NCBI RefSeq assembly: GCF_004331455.1
Contig: NZ_SJJR01000005.1
Coordinates: 186,001 to 250,000, forward strand
Source: Micromonospora zingiberis
Lineage (GTDB): Bacteria; Actinomycetota; Actinomycetes; Mycobacteriales; Micromonosporaceae
Length of the DNA stretch: 64,000 bases
Direction of reading: 5' to 3'
How positions within the stretch are numbered: position 1 is the stretch's first letter; the number at the start of each line of letters is the position of its first letter. Position numbers and translations under genes: made by a program. The notes under the pieces were generated by a model. That model saw only the letters and a program-made list of their open reading frames with translations. It did not search any database and had not been told where the DNA came from. Of this stretch, positions 43,036 to 51,489 are shown piece after piece.

Positions 43036-45267
43036 ATGCCCCGCACCGCCCGTCGGCTCATCGTGCTCGCCACCGCCACCCTCACCACCCTCGCCGCTGG
43101 CGTCCTGACCAACCTGACCGCCTCGGCCGCCGCCACCGGCTGCCGCGTCGACTACCGCGTCACCAACCAGTGGACCGGCGGCTTCGGCGCCGACGTCACC
43201 GTCACCAACCTCGGCGACCCGCTCAACGGCTGGACGCTGACCTGGGCCTGGCCCGCCGGCCAGCAGGTCACCCAGGCGTGGAACGCCACCGTCAGCCAGT
43301 CCGGCGCCCAGGTCAGCGCCCGCAACGTCGACTACAACGGCGCGCTCGGCAGCAACGCCAGCACCGCGTTCGGGTTCAACGCCTCCTGGACCGGCAGCAA
43401 CCCGGCCCCGACCAGCTTCGCCCTCAACGGCACCACCTGCACCGGCGCCCCGACCCCGACCACCGCACCGCCGACCACGCCACCGCCGACCACGCCACCC
43501 CCGACCACTCCGCCGGCCGGTTCGATGCAGGCGGAGAACCTGGACCGAGGGCTGGTCAGCGTCCGCGCCGGATCGGCCAACCTGGTTTCCTGGCGGCTGC
43601 TCGGCACCGAGACCTCCGGCGTGGCGTTCAACCTGTACCGGGGCGGCACCCGGGTGAACGCCAGTCCGATCACCGGGGCGACCAACTACCTCGACGGCGG
43701 TGCCCCGGCCGGTGCCGCGTACACCGTGCGGGCCGTGGTGGGCGGCGTCGAGCAGACCCCCTCCGCTGCGGCGGTGCAGTTCCCGGCCGGCCACCTCGAC
43801 GTACCGTTGCAGATCCCGCCGGGCGGCACCACGCCCAGCGGCGAGGCGTACAGCTACTCCGCCAACGACGCCAGCGTCGGCGACCTCGACGGCGACGGCC
43901 GGTACGAGTTCGTGCTCAAATGGGAGCCGTCCAACGCCAAGGACAACTCCCAGTCCGGCTACACCGGCAACGTCTACGTCGACGCGTACACCCTCACCGG
44001 CACCCGGCTGTGGCGCATCGACCTGGGCCGCAACATCCGGGCCGGCGCCCACTACACCCAGTTCCAGGTGTACGACTACGACGGCGACGGCCGCGCCGAG
44101 GTGGCCATGAAGACCGCCGACGGGACCCGCTCCGGCACCGGCCAGGTGATCGGCAACGCCGGCGCCGACCACCGCAACTCCAGCGGCTACGTCCTCGCCG
44201 GCCCGGAGTACCTGACCATGTTCGACGGCCGCACCGGTGCCGCCCTCTCCACCGTCGACTACGACCCGCCGCGCGGCACCGTCTCCTCCTGGGGCGACTC
44301 GTACGGCAACCGGGTCGACCGGTTCCTCGCCGCCACCGCCTACCTCGACGGACAACGCCCCTCGCTGATCATGGCTCGCGGCTACTACACCCGCGCGGTC
44401 GTCGCCGCCTGGGACTTCCGCACCGGCAGCCTGACCAAGCGCTGGACCTTCGACTCCAACACCAGCGGCAACGGCGCCGCCGCCGGCCAGGGCAACCACA
44501 ACCTGTCGGTGGCCGATGTCGACGGTGACGGCCGACAGGAGATCGTCTACGGTGCCGCCACCATCGACGACAACGGCCGACTACTGCACTCCACCACCAC
44601 CGGCCACGGCGACGCCATGCACGTCGGCGACCTCGACCCGACCCGCCCCGGCCTGGAGGTCTTCAAAGTCAACGAGGACGGCAGCAAGCCCAGCTCGTAC
44701 CTCGCCGACGCCCGCACCGGCCAACTCGTCTGGTCCACCCCGGCCAGCGGGGACAACGGCCGGGGCGTCTCCGGCGACATCTGGGCCGGCAGCCCCGGCG
44801 CCGAAGCCTGGTCGTCGGCGGTCAGCGGCCTGGCCAACACCCGGGGCCAGAACGTCGGCCGCAAACCCTCCTCGACCAACTTCCTGATCTGGTGGGACGG
44901 CGACCCGGTGCGGGAACTGCTCGACGCCACCCGCATCGACAAGTACGGCCCGAACGGCGACACCCGACTGCTCACCGGCGCCGACGTGGCCGCGAACAAC
45001 GGCACCAAAGCCACCCCCGCACTGTCGGCCGACATCCTCGGCGACTGGCGCGAAGAGGTGGTCTGGCGGACCAGCGACAGCCGGGCCCTGCGGATCTACA
45101 GCACGCCCCACCCGACCAGCACCCGCATCCACACGCTGATGCACGACCCGCAGTACCGGGTGGCGGTCGCCTGGCAGAACACCGCCTACAACCAGCCTCC
45201 ACACCCGAGCTTCTTCCTCGGCGACGGCATGACCGTGCCGCCGGCCCCGCGCATCCACCTGCGTTGA
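43036..45267 (+). CDS. secreted rhamnogalacturonan lyase (PL11-type) with N-terminal CBM2
   Basis: 743 residues; ATG 43036 with GGAGGA upstream. Signal peptide (~32), CBM2 cellulose-binding module (~36-140, CRVDYRVTNQWTGGFGADVTVTN ... WNATVSQSG), a Thr/Pro linker of PTTPP units (~147-170), then the lyase: fibronectin-like N-part and an eight-bladed propeller with repeated calcium-type loops (DLDGDGRYEFV, DYDGDGRAEVAMKTADGT, DVDGDGRQEIVYG, DILGDWREEVVWR). Cleaves the rhamnose-galacturonate backbone of pectin by beta-elimination while anchored to plant wall cellulose. The LacI-type operator in its promoter suggests induction by pectin sugars. Confidence 0.93.
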   Translation: MPRTARRLIVLATATLTTLAAGVLTNLTASAAATGCRVDYRVTNQWTGGFGADVTVTNLGDPLNGWTLTWAWPAGQQVTQAWNATVSQSGAQVSARNVDYNGALGSNASTAFGFNASWTGSNPAPTSFALNGTTCTGAPTPTTAPPTTPPPTTPPPTTPPAGSMQAENLDRGLVSVRAGSANLVSWRLLGTETSGVAFNLYRGGTRVNASPITGATNYLDGGAPAGAAYTVRAVVGGVEQTPSAAAVQFPAGHLDVPLQIPPGGTTPSGEAYSYSANDASVGDLDGDGRYEFVLKWEPSNAKDNSQSGYTGNVYVDAYTLTGTRLWRIDLGRNIRAGAHYTQFQVYDYDGDGRAEVAMKTADGTRSGTGQVIGNAGADHRNSSGYVLAGPEYLTMFDGRTGAALSTVDYDPPRGTVSSWGDSYGNRVDRFLAATAYLDGQRPSLIMARGYYTRAVVAAWDFRTGSLTKRWTFDSNTSGNGAAAGQGNHNLSVADVDGDGRQEIVYGAATIDDNGRLLHSTTTGHGDAMHVGDLDPTRPGLEVFKVNEDGSKPSSYLADARTGQLVWSTPASGDNGRGVSGDIWAGSPGAEAWSSAVSGLANTRGQNVGRKPSSTNFLIWWDGDPVRELLDATRIDKYGPNGDTRLLTGADVAANNGTKATPALSADILGDWREEVVWRTSDSRALRIYSTPHPTSTRIHTLMHDPQYRVAVAWQNTAYNQPPHPSFFLGDGMTVPPAPRIHLR

Positions 45268-45303
45268 CCGGGGAATGAACAGGCGGTAGGAAGATAAGGA
45301 ACA

Positions 45304-45350
45304 GGCACCGGGCCGCAATCGCGGAATCCGCACAACTGCGGCCCGGTGCC
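45304..45350. terminator. terminator hairpin after the lyase
   Basis: Perfect 14-bp stem (ggcaccgggccgca / tgcggcccggtgcc), 19-nt loop, ~37 bp past the stop; between convergent genes. The rest of the 250-bp gap holds nothing recognised. Confidence 0.75.
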
Positions 45351-45517
45351 CCACACCGCGGCACCCCCGACCCGTCCCGACCGGGGAGTGCCGTACCACC
45401 ACCGGATACAAAGTTAGGCGGCCTCCGCGTCGCCAGGGTGACGCTGTCGTGAAGATCGTGTTTCGCGGTCCAGAAACGCTGTGACCTGGGACACCACCAC
45501 GCCAGCGCGGCCCCCGC

Positions 45518-46522
45518 TCAACGCCGAAGTCCTCCGGCGACCTCCTCGGCGACCAGCTCGAACGAACGCACCCGGTCGGCGATGTCGTACACCATCGTGG
45601 TGAGCATCAACTCGTCCGCCCCGGTCCGCGCCAGCAACTCACCCAACTGCCGGCGAACCGTCTGCGGCGAACCCGTCGCCTGACCCTCACGCCGCTGCGC
45701 CACGAACTCCCGCTCAAGATCGCTGTACGGGTATGCCGCCGCCTCCTCCGGCGAGGCCAGCGGCTCCGGCCGCCCGGAGCGCAACCGCAGGAAGGACAAC
45801 CCGGCCGGGCCCGCCAACCACTCGGCCCGCTCGTCGGTGTCCGCGCACACCACGTTCACCGCCACCATCGCGTACGGCCGCTCCAACCACCGCGACGGGC
45901 GGAAACTCTGCCGATACAGCGCCAACGCCGGCACCGTGTGCTGCCCGCTGAAATGATGCGCGAACGAGAACGGCAGACCCAACGCGCCGGCCAACTGCGC
46001 ACTGAAGCCGCTGGAACCCAGCAACCACACCGCCGGCCGCTGGCCGCGCCCCGGGCTGGCCATGATCCGACCCGACCCGTCCTCGTCGAAAAAGTCCATC
46101 AGCGCGGCCAACTCCTGCGGAAAACCCTCCGCAGACAGCCCCTCCATGCTCCGGCGCAACGCCAACGCGGTCACCTGGTCGGTACCCGGCGCCCGACCGA
46201 TCCCCAGGTCGATGCGACCCGGATGCAACGCCTCCAGGGTGCCGAACTGCTCGGCCACCACCAGCGGCGCGTGGTTGGGCAACATCACCCCACCCGAGCC
46301 CAACCGGATCCGGCTGGTGTGCGCGGCCAGGTGCGCGATGAGCACCGCCGGCGCCGACGACGCGATCGCCGGCATGTTGTGGTGCTCAGCCACCCAGAAC
46401 CGGTGATAGCCCAACTCGTCGGTACGCCGAGCCAACTCGGTGGTGTGCCGCAACGCCTCACCAACGGAGGCGCCGGCCGCGACGGGAGCGAGGTCGAGAA
46501 CAGAAAGCGGTACGTCGATCAC
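45518..46522 (-). CDS. LLM-class flavin-dependent oxidoreductase (luciferase-like)
   Basis: 334 residues from GTG 46522 ([17 protein letters not shown]). F420/FMN-type TIM barrel of the MsnO8-like subgroup: [76 protein letters not shown], and [14 protein letters not shown]. The ribosome site is weak (GGTTGG), so the exact start is uncertain. Substrate unknown. It lies 56 bp downstream of the Lrp regulator on the same strand and may be co-transcribed with it. Confidence 0.88.
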   Translation of the reverse strand: MIDVPLSVLDLAPVAAGASVGEALRHTTELARRTDELGYHRFWVAEHHNMPAIASSAPAVLIAHLAAHTSRIRLGSGGVMLPNHAPLVVAEQFGTLEALHPGRIDLGIGRAPGTDQVTALALRRSMEGLSAEGFPQELAALMDFFDEDGSGRIMASPGRGQRPAVWLLGSSGFSAQLAGALGLPFSFAHHFSGQHTVPALALYRQSFRPSRWLERPYAMVAVNVVCADTDERAEWLAGPAGLSFLRLRSGRPEPLASPEEAAAYPYSDLEREFVAQRREGQATGSPQTVRRQLGELLARTGADELMLTTMVYDIADRVRSFELVAEEVAGGLRR

Positions 46523-46578
46523 AGCGCCTGCCAACCCGTGAGCTGCCGGTTTTGTTCCCCGCACCCGCGCTGACGTGA

Positions 46579-47058
46579 TCAGCCCAACCCGCGCGCCTGC
46601 TCGAAGATCAGGCTGGTCTGGGTGTGCTGCACCGCCGGATCCACCGCCAGGTGATCCAACACGAAGTCGCGCAGCGCCTCGGCCGAGGCGGCCCGCACAT
46701 GCAGCACGTAATCCTCCGCACCGGCCACGTGGAACACCGACACCACCCCCGGCAGCCGCACCGAACGGGCCCGGAACGCGTCCACCGCCGCCCGGGCGTG
46801 CTCGGTCAGCCGTACCGACACCAGCGCCTGCAACGGCAGACCCACCGCCGCCGGATCCACCTCCGCGTGGAACCCGCGGATCGCCCCGCTCTCCCGCAAC
46901 GCCCGAGTACGCGCCAGACAGGTCGACGGGGCCACCCCCACCCGCTCGGCCAGCGCGTTGTTCGGCAGCCGCCCATCGGCGGACAACGCGGCCAGGATCG
47001 CGCGGTCGGTGTCGTCGAGGGCCGAGAACGGCCGTACATCGTTCGATACGAGGGGCAT
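46579..47058 (-). CDS. Lrp/AsnC-family transcriptional regulator
   Basis: 159 residues. [54 protein letters not shown]-terminal RAM ligand-binding domain: [18 protein letters not shown] ... [30 protein letters not shown]. Transcribed away from the PLP enzyme gene across a 102-bp region with a palindrome (47105-47117), the usual arrangement for an Lrp-type protein controlling its divergent neighbour in response to an amino acid, here perhaps methionine or cysteine. Confidence 0.92.
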   Translation of the reverse strand: MPLVSNDVRPFSALDDTDRAILAALSADGRLPNNALAERVGVAPSTCLARTRALRESGAIRGFHAEVDPAAVGLPLQALVSVRLTEHARAAVDAFRARSVRLPGVVSVFHVAGAEDYVLHVRAASAEALRDFVLDHLAVDPAVQHTQTSLIFEQARGLG

Positions 47059-47104
47059 GACGACATCCTCTACCGAACAAGTGCACAGGCGAAAGCTGAT
47101 TTAG

Positions 47105-47117
47105 CGAATGCTATTCG
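47105..47117. promoter_or_regulatory. candidate Lrp/AsnC box
   Basis: Perfect inverted repeat CGAAT-GCT-ATTCG in the AT-rich divergent gap between the regulator and the PLP enzyme. A related cgatt/attcg pair recurs at ~47138-47150, near the -10 box. Confidence 0.5.
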
Positions 47118-47123
47118 AAACTA

Positions 47124-47153
47124 TTGCCTCGGATGCTCGATTCATTCGATCCT
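47124..47153 (+). promoter_or_regulatory. promoter of the trans-sulfuration-type gene
   Basis: -35 TTGCCT (47124-47129), 18-bp spacer, -10 GATCCT (47148-47153), 7 nt before ATG 47161: leaderless arrangement. Confidence 0.4.
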
Positions 47154-47160
47154 GTCCGGC

Positions 47161-48318
47161 ATGACGACCGTGGACACCCGAGCCGTGCACGCCGGCCGTG
47201 AAGACCTCACCGCCCTCGGCGTCCACGTGCCGCCCATCGACCTGTCGACCACCAACCCCCTGCCCTCGATCGACGACGGCGGCGACGCGTACCAGACACT
47301 CGCCACCGGCGGCCCCCTGCCCACCGGCGCCAGCGCCGTCTACCAGCGGCTCTGGAACCCCACCGTGGCCCGCTTCGAAACCGCCCTCGCCGAACTCGAA
47401 GGCACCGCCGAAGCCGTCGCCTACGCCAGCGGCATGGCCGCCCTCACCGCCGCCCTGCTCGCCGCCACCCGCGACGGCAAACGCCACCTGGTCGCCGTCC
47501 GCCCCCTCTACGGCGGCACCGACCACGTGCTGGCCACCGGCCTGCTCGGCACCGAGGTCAGCTGGGCCCACCCCGACCAGGTCGCCGCCGCGATCCGCCC
47601 CGACACCGCCCTGGTGATCGCCGAAACCCCGGCCAACCCCACCCTCGACCTGATCGACATCGCCGCCCTGGCCGACGCCGCCGGACCCGTACCACTGCTG
47701 ATCGACAACACCGTCGCCACCCCGATCCTCCAACAGCCCACCCGGCACGGCGCCCGCCTCGTGCTGCACAGCGCCACCAAGAGCATCGGCGGCCACGGCG
47801 ACGTCCTCGCCGGGGCGATCGCCTGCGACGCCGAATGGGCCGCCCGACTCCGCCAGGTCCGCGCCCTCACCGGCGCGATCCTGCACCCGCTCGGCGGATA
47901 CCTGCTGCACCGCGGCCTGCAAACCCTGCCCCTGCGGGTCCGCGCCCAGCAGGCCGGCGCGGAAAAACTCGCCGCCTGGCTCAGCGACCAACCAGCGGTC
48001 ACCCGGGTGCACCACCCCGGCCTCGACGACCCGGCCGGGCTCGTCGGACGGCAGATGTCCGGCCCCGGCAGCCTGCTCGCCTTCGAGGTACGCGGCGGCG
48101 CCCCGGCCGCGGCGGCGGTCGCCAGCGCCTGCCGACTGATCACCCACGCGGTCTCGCTCGGCGGCGTCGACACCCTCATCCAACACCCGGCCTCGCTGAC
48201 CCACCGCCCGGTCGAGGCGGACGCGAAACCCGACGTCGCCCTGCTGCGGCTCTCCGTCGGCCTGGAGGACCCGGAGGACCTGCGTGACGACCTGGCCCGG
48301 GCGCTCGCGGCGAGCTGA
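47161..48318 (+). CDS. Cys/Met metabolism PLP-dependent enzyme (trans-sulfuration family)
   Basis: 385 residues. Begins TTVDTRAVHAGRED, then AYASGMAALTAALLAA, VRPLYGGTDHVL, VIAETPANPTLDLIDI, LLIDNTVATPILQQP and VLHSATKSIGGHGDVLAG, whose lysine binds PLP; C-terminal SLGGVDTLIQHPASLTHRP and LRLSVGLEDPEDLRDDL. The family includes cystathionine gamma-lyase and gamma-synthase and methionine gamma-lyase; sequence alone does not decide. The divergent Lrp regulator favours a catabolic lyase such as methionine gamma-lyase. Confidence 0.9.
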   Translation: MTTVDTRAVHAGREDLTALGVHVPPIDLSTTNPLPSIDDGGDAYQTLATGGPLPTGASAVYQRLWNPTVARFETALAELEGTAEAVAYASGMAALTAALLAATRDGKRHLVAVRPLYGGTDHVLATGLLGTEVSWAHPDQVAAAIRPDTALVIAETPANPTLDLIDIAALADAAGPVPLLIDNTVATPILQQPTRHGARLVLHSATKSIGGHGDVLAGAIACDAEWAARLRQVRALTGAILHPLGGYLLHRGLQTLPLRVRAQQAGAEKLAAWLSDQPAVTRVHHPGLDDPAGLVGRQMSGPGSLLAFEVRGGAPAAAAVASACRLITHAVSLGGVDTLIQHPASLTHRPVEADAKPDVALLRLSVGLEDPEDLRDDLARALAAS

Positions 48319-48443
48319 CCACCCGGCCCCCATCCACCCCGCCGGCGGGTCACCACTCCGGCCCACCGGCGGCAGCGAAACCGGTGCCGGCCGGCACCCG
48401 AGACTCGCGCCCGCCGGTACCCGAGAGCGGGCTGCCTGTTCGG

Positions 48444-49202
48444 TCATGACTTCGGCCCGACGTGGCGGTCCAGTGCGGCGACCGCCTCCCGGCGGGCCAC
48501 CGAAAGGCTGTTGCGACGGTTCATCCGCCACCCGATGCCGAGCAGGTCCAGCGCCCACTGGCACAGGCCCATGATGTCGGCGGACTCGTTGACGAACATG
48601 TAACGGGGATAGACGTACTCCCTGCCCCGGACGGTGACCCGATTCGAGACGCGGCAGCCGTCGGAGTGGAAGAGCCCACGTACGAAATGGCCTGGCTGTG
48701 CCGTCACGATCTCCTGTTGCCATCCAGCAAGGATGATCGGGCGCTGGTGTTTCTTGCCCGGACCGTGTTGCGGGATCAGGCACGGCCAGTGCTTGCCGGT
48801 GCTCTGCACTGCCACACAGCCCTGCTTCTGGATTCGCTGGACCCGATTCGCAAGCACGGCTCTCATCGCGGCATCGCATGACTCGATGAGGTTCAGCCAG
48901 GTGTCGGTGCAGTAGATGCGTAACACCGGCACCCGGTCGGTCGTGACGAGATGGCCGTCGCCGAGGTACAGACCGAGCAGGTAGGCATAGGCGGTGGGGT
49001 CGGAGGGGCCGACCTGATCCGGCCGACAGCGGAAGCAGCGGGCGGCGCTGTTGGCCTGGACAGGATCAGGCCGGTCGACACACCAGTGCCACACGGTGGT
49101 GTACGGCAGAGCCAGGGTGCGGGCCACCGAACGGATGTTGTTGCCCTGGGCGCGCAGAGCGCGGACCCGCGCCCGCATCTCGGGAGAATGCACATCGGGC
49201 AT
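48444..49202 (-). CDS. HTH plus LAGLIDADG-type domain protein
   Basis: 252 residues from ATG 49202. N-terminal resolvase-like HTH (EMRARVRALRAQGNNIRSVARTLALPYTTVWHWC), a CFRC pair, then two LAGLIDADG-like motifs: YAYLLGLYLGDGHL (~72-85) and HFVRGLFHSDGCRV (~175-188), the latter with the acidic position kept. This matches an actinobacterial stand-alone family, often labelled just HTH protein, related in fold to homing endonucleases and WhiA. Whether it cuts DNA is unknown. It lies 25 bp from tRNA-Leu, whose 3' end reads toward it. Confidence 0.75.
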   Translation of the reverse strand: MPDVHSPEMRARVRALRAQGNNIRSVARTLALPYTTVWHWCVDRPDPVQANSAARCFRCRPDQVGPSDPTAYAYLLGLYLGDGHLVTTDRVPVLRIYCTDTWLNLIESCDAAMRAVLANRVQRIQKQGCVAVQSTGKHWPCLIPQHGPGKKHQRPIILAGWQQEIVTAQPGHFVRGLFHSDGCRVSNRVTVRGREYVYPRYMFVNESADIMGLCQWALDLLGIGWRMNRRNSLSVARREAVAALDRHVGPKS

Positions 49203-49226
49203 CCTCGAACGCCTGTATGACAAAAG

Positions 49227-49309
49227 TGCCGGGAGCGGGATTCGAACCCGCAAGCCCTTTCGGGCAGAAGTGTTTGAGACTTCCGTGTATGCCGTTCCAC
49301 CATCCCGGC
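49227..49309 (-). tRNA. tRNA-Leu (CAA)
   Basis: 83-nt class II tRNA on the minus strand. Acceptor arms GCCGGGA/TCCCGGC with discriminator A, anticodon stem GAAGT/ACTTC with loop CTCAAAC (anticodon CAA, reads UUG), long variable arm TGCCCGAAAGGGCTT and T arm GCGGG-TTCGAAT-CCCGC. CCA is not encoded. Confidence 0.95.
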
Positions 49310-49390
49310 GGGTGCCGCTTACTGTACCCGACTACGCTCGTGCGGGAGCATGGGTGGTAACCGTGCCGGAAACGATGGTGGGAGTGGCTC

Positions 49391-50011
49391 GTGGCCGAGA
49401 CGCAGACGGATGCCGCGCGCAGGCGGGTACTGATCGCCGAGGACGAGGCGCTGATCCGGCTGGACCTGGCCGAGATGCTGGCCGAGGAGGGCTACGAGGT
49501 CGTCGGGGAGGCGGGCGACGGCGAGACCGCCGTCCGGCTGGCCGAGGAACTCAAACCCGATCTGGTGATCCTCGACATCAAGATGCCGATCATGGACGGG
49601 TTGGCCGCCGCCGAGCGGATCGCCGGTGCCCGGATCGCCCCGGTGATCATCCTGACCGCCTTCAGCCAGCGTGACCTGGTGGAGCGGGCGCGGGCGGCCG
49701 GTGCGATGGCGTACCTGGTCAAGCCGTTCCAGAAGAGCGACCTGGTGCCGGCGGTGGAGATCGCGCTGTCCCGCTACTCGGAGATCGCCGCGCTGGAGTC
49801 CGAGGTCGCTGGGCTGACCGACCGGCTGGAGGTCCGCAAGACCGTCGAGCGGGCCAAGGGCGCGCTGATGACCACGTACAACATGACCGAGCCGCAGGCG
49901 TTCAAGTGGATCCAGCGGACGGCGATGGACCACCGGATGACCATGAAGGAGGTCTCCGAGCGGATCCTCGCCGAGACCGCCGGTGGTGAAGTGGCGCAGC
50001 CGGCCTCCTGA
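49391..50011 (+). CDS. pdtaR: ANTAR-domain response regulator PdtaR
   Basis: 206 residues. Receiver domain: VLIAEDEALIRLDLAEML, phospho-acceptor D62 in VILDIKMPIMDG, ILTAFSQ and YLVKPF. A short coiled linker leads to the ANTAR RNA-binding domain (~145-200, VERAKGALMTTYNMTEPQAFKWIQRTAM). Phosphorylated by the cytosolic histidine kinase PdtaS, it binds paired hairpins in mRNA leaders and prevents termination. The kinase gene is not in this window. GTG 49391 start. Position a little before polA is the mycobacterial order. Confidence 0.93.
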   Translation: MAETQTDAARRRVLIAEDEALIRLDLAEMLAEEGYEVVGEAGDGETAVRLAEELKPDLVILDIKMPIMDGLAAAERIAGARIAPVIILTAFSQRDLVERARAAGAMAYLVKPFQKSDLVPAVEIALSRYSEIAALESEVAGLTDRLEVRKTVERAKGALMTTYNMTEPQAFKWIQRTAMDHRMTMKEVSERILAETAGGEVAQPAS

Positions 50012-50050
50012 GCCGGCTTTTCCGGGGCGCGGGAAACGCGTCGGCGTCGA

Positions 50051-50056
50051 TAGCAT
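50051..50056 (+). promoter_or_regulatory. -10 box of the lipoprotein gene, leaderless arrangement
   Basis: TAGCAT, 7 nt before GTG 50064. Fixes the start of an otherwise ambiguous frame. Confidence 0.5.
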
Positions 50057-50063
50057 CGAATCC

Positions 50064-51215
50064 GTGGTGATCCGGCGCTGGGGCGCGATCGTTGCGGGTG
50101 TGGCGGTGGCGCTGGCCAGTTGCTCGCAACCGGATCCGCCGCCGGTTCCGGGGCCGGTGCACCCGGCCTGGCAGGCGATGGTGTTGCCGGCGCCGCCCGA
50201 GATGTCCAACCGGGTGCTGGTGCGCGACGCGGTCGCCTGTGGCGGACGCTGGTACGCCGTCGGCGGCATCGCCGGTCCGGCGGGGGAGAACGCCCCGGCG
50301 GCCTGGACCACTTCGGACGGTCTGGTTTGGTCTGCGGTGCCGATGGTGCCGTCGAGTATGTACGGTGCCCGGCACCTGCTCTACGCGGTGGCCTGCCGGG
50401 ACGGGCGGATGGTGGCGCTGGGCGCGGCGAGTGGGGGTGCGCACGGCAATCCGCGTACCGCCACGTGGGCGCAGCATTCGGACGGTGGGCTGCGGGAGGC
50501 GCCGGCCGGGTTCGAGTTGTTCGGCGGGCCGCGAGCGGTGAGTGTGTCGCGGGTGGCGGCCGGACCGCTCGGTTGGCTGCTGGTGGGGGCCCGGTTGAGC
50601 GGGGCGGCGGTGTGGACCTCGCGTGACGGTGAGCGCTTCACGGTGCACGAGGCGTTGCCGGAGTTGGCCAGTGACGACCGGGGTCGGACGGTGGCGTACG
50701 ACGCGGTGGCGGTGCCGGCGGGTTGGCTGGCGGTGGGTGCGGTGCTGGTGCCGGGTGCCGTGCCGGTGGCGTGGAGTTCGTCGGATGCGCGGGTGTGGCG
50801 GCGGGTGGAGTTGCCGGGGGCGGACGGTCGTGGTCAGGCGCAGCGGGTGGTGGCCACGGGCGATGCGGTGCTGGCGGTCGGTCCGGTGCGGGACGGTTTC
50901 GGGGTGTGGCGGTGGGCGGATTCCGGTTGGCGGTGGGCGGGCGCCTTCGGCTCGGGGAGTCGGGGGGCCCTGTCGGTGCGTGCTCTGGTGGCTGCCGGCG
51001 GCCGGGTGGTTACGGTAAGTATCGACGGTGATGGTTATCGCCTGTGGTGCTCGGCGGATGGTGGGGGTTCGTGGCGTCCGGTGGCCCTGCCGGTGGAGGT
51101 GCCGGCGGGGGAGACTGCGCTGGTGGTGGCGTTGCGGGACGACCGGCTTATGGTGTTCGCGGACGCCGGGGGTGGGTCTCGTGCCTGGTGGGCGCACCTT
51201 TCGGCGGGCTGCTGA
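50064..51215 (+). CDS. lipoprotein, probable beta-propeller
   Basis: 383 residues from GTG 50064. Short signal with lipobox LASC (Cys ~20), so Lgt-modified and membrane-anchored outside. The body has repeated blade-like units: AAWTTSDGLVWSAVP, AVWTSRDGERFTVHE, VAWSSSDARVWRRVE, RLWCSADGGGSWRPV (W-x-S-x-D-G-x-x-W), which recall sialidase/BNR-type or Asp-box repeats. No catalytic site recognised. Codon use is less C-rich than neighbours (many GTG/GGT runs). Function unknown; possibly a sensor or binding protein. The ANTAR gene is 52 bp upstream. Confidence 0.75.
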   Translation: MVIRRWGAIVAGVAVALASCSQPDPPPVPGPVHPAWQAMVLPAPPEMSNRVLVRDAVACGGRWYAVGGIAGPAGENAPAAWTTSDGLVWSAVPMVPSSMYGARHLLYAVACRDGRMVALGAASGGAHGNPRTATWAQHSDGGLREAPAGFELFGGPRAVSVSRVAAGPLGWLLVGARLSGAAVWTSRDGERFTVHEALPELASDDRGRTVAYDAVAVPAGWLAVGAVLVPGAVPVAWSSSDARVWRRVELPGADGRGQAQRVVATGDAVLAVGPVRDGFGVWRWADSGWRWAGAFGSGSRGALSVRALVAAGGRVVTVSIDGDGYRLWCSADGGGSWRPVALPVEVPAGETALVVALRDDRLMVFADAGGGSRAWWAHLSAGC

Positions 51216-51222
51216 AAGAAAT

Positions 51223-51236
51223 CCGCCCAGAGGCGG
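51223..51236 (+). terminator. short hairpin after the lipoprotein gene
   Basis: ccgcc-caga-ggcgg, 8 bp after the stop. Weak 5-bp stem. Confidence 0.35.
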
Positions 51237-51360
51237 GTTGCCGCCGATAAAACAAAGGCGAACCAGCCTCACGACTGACGGTTCGACGGTGGCCTCTTAC
51301 AGCGATCGCACCCTATCCGCCACGGCGTGTAACGGTTCGGTCAACGGCCCCTCCCGGGAC

Positions 51361-51390
51361 TTACGTCACGGCTCCACGGTGGGATAACGT
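51361..51390 (+). promoter_or_regulatory. probable promoter of the branched-chain amino-acid ABC operon
   Basis: -35 TTACGT (51361-51366), 18-bp spacer, -10 TAACGT (51385-51390), ~100 nt before the first start. The preceding gap (51237-51360) shows no other feature. Confidence 0.35.
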
Positions 51391-51489
51391 CCGGCCCCAG
51401 ACCGGCGACGACGGTCTGGTTCGTCCGCCCCCGCAATGGCCAATTGGCAGCGGGTGGTTCGGGCCATGGGACGGAGGAGGGTTCGGGCC

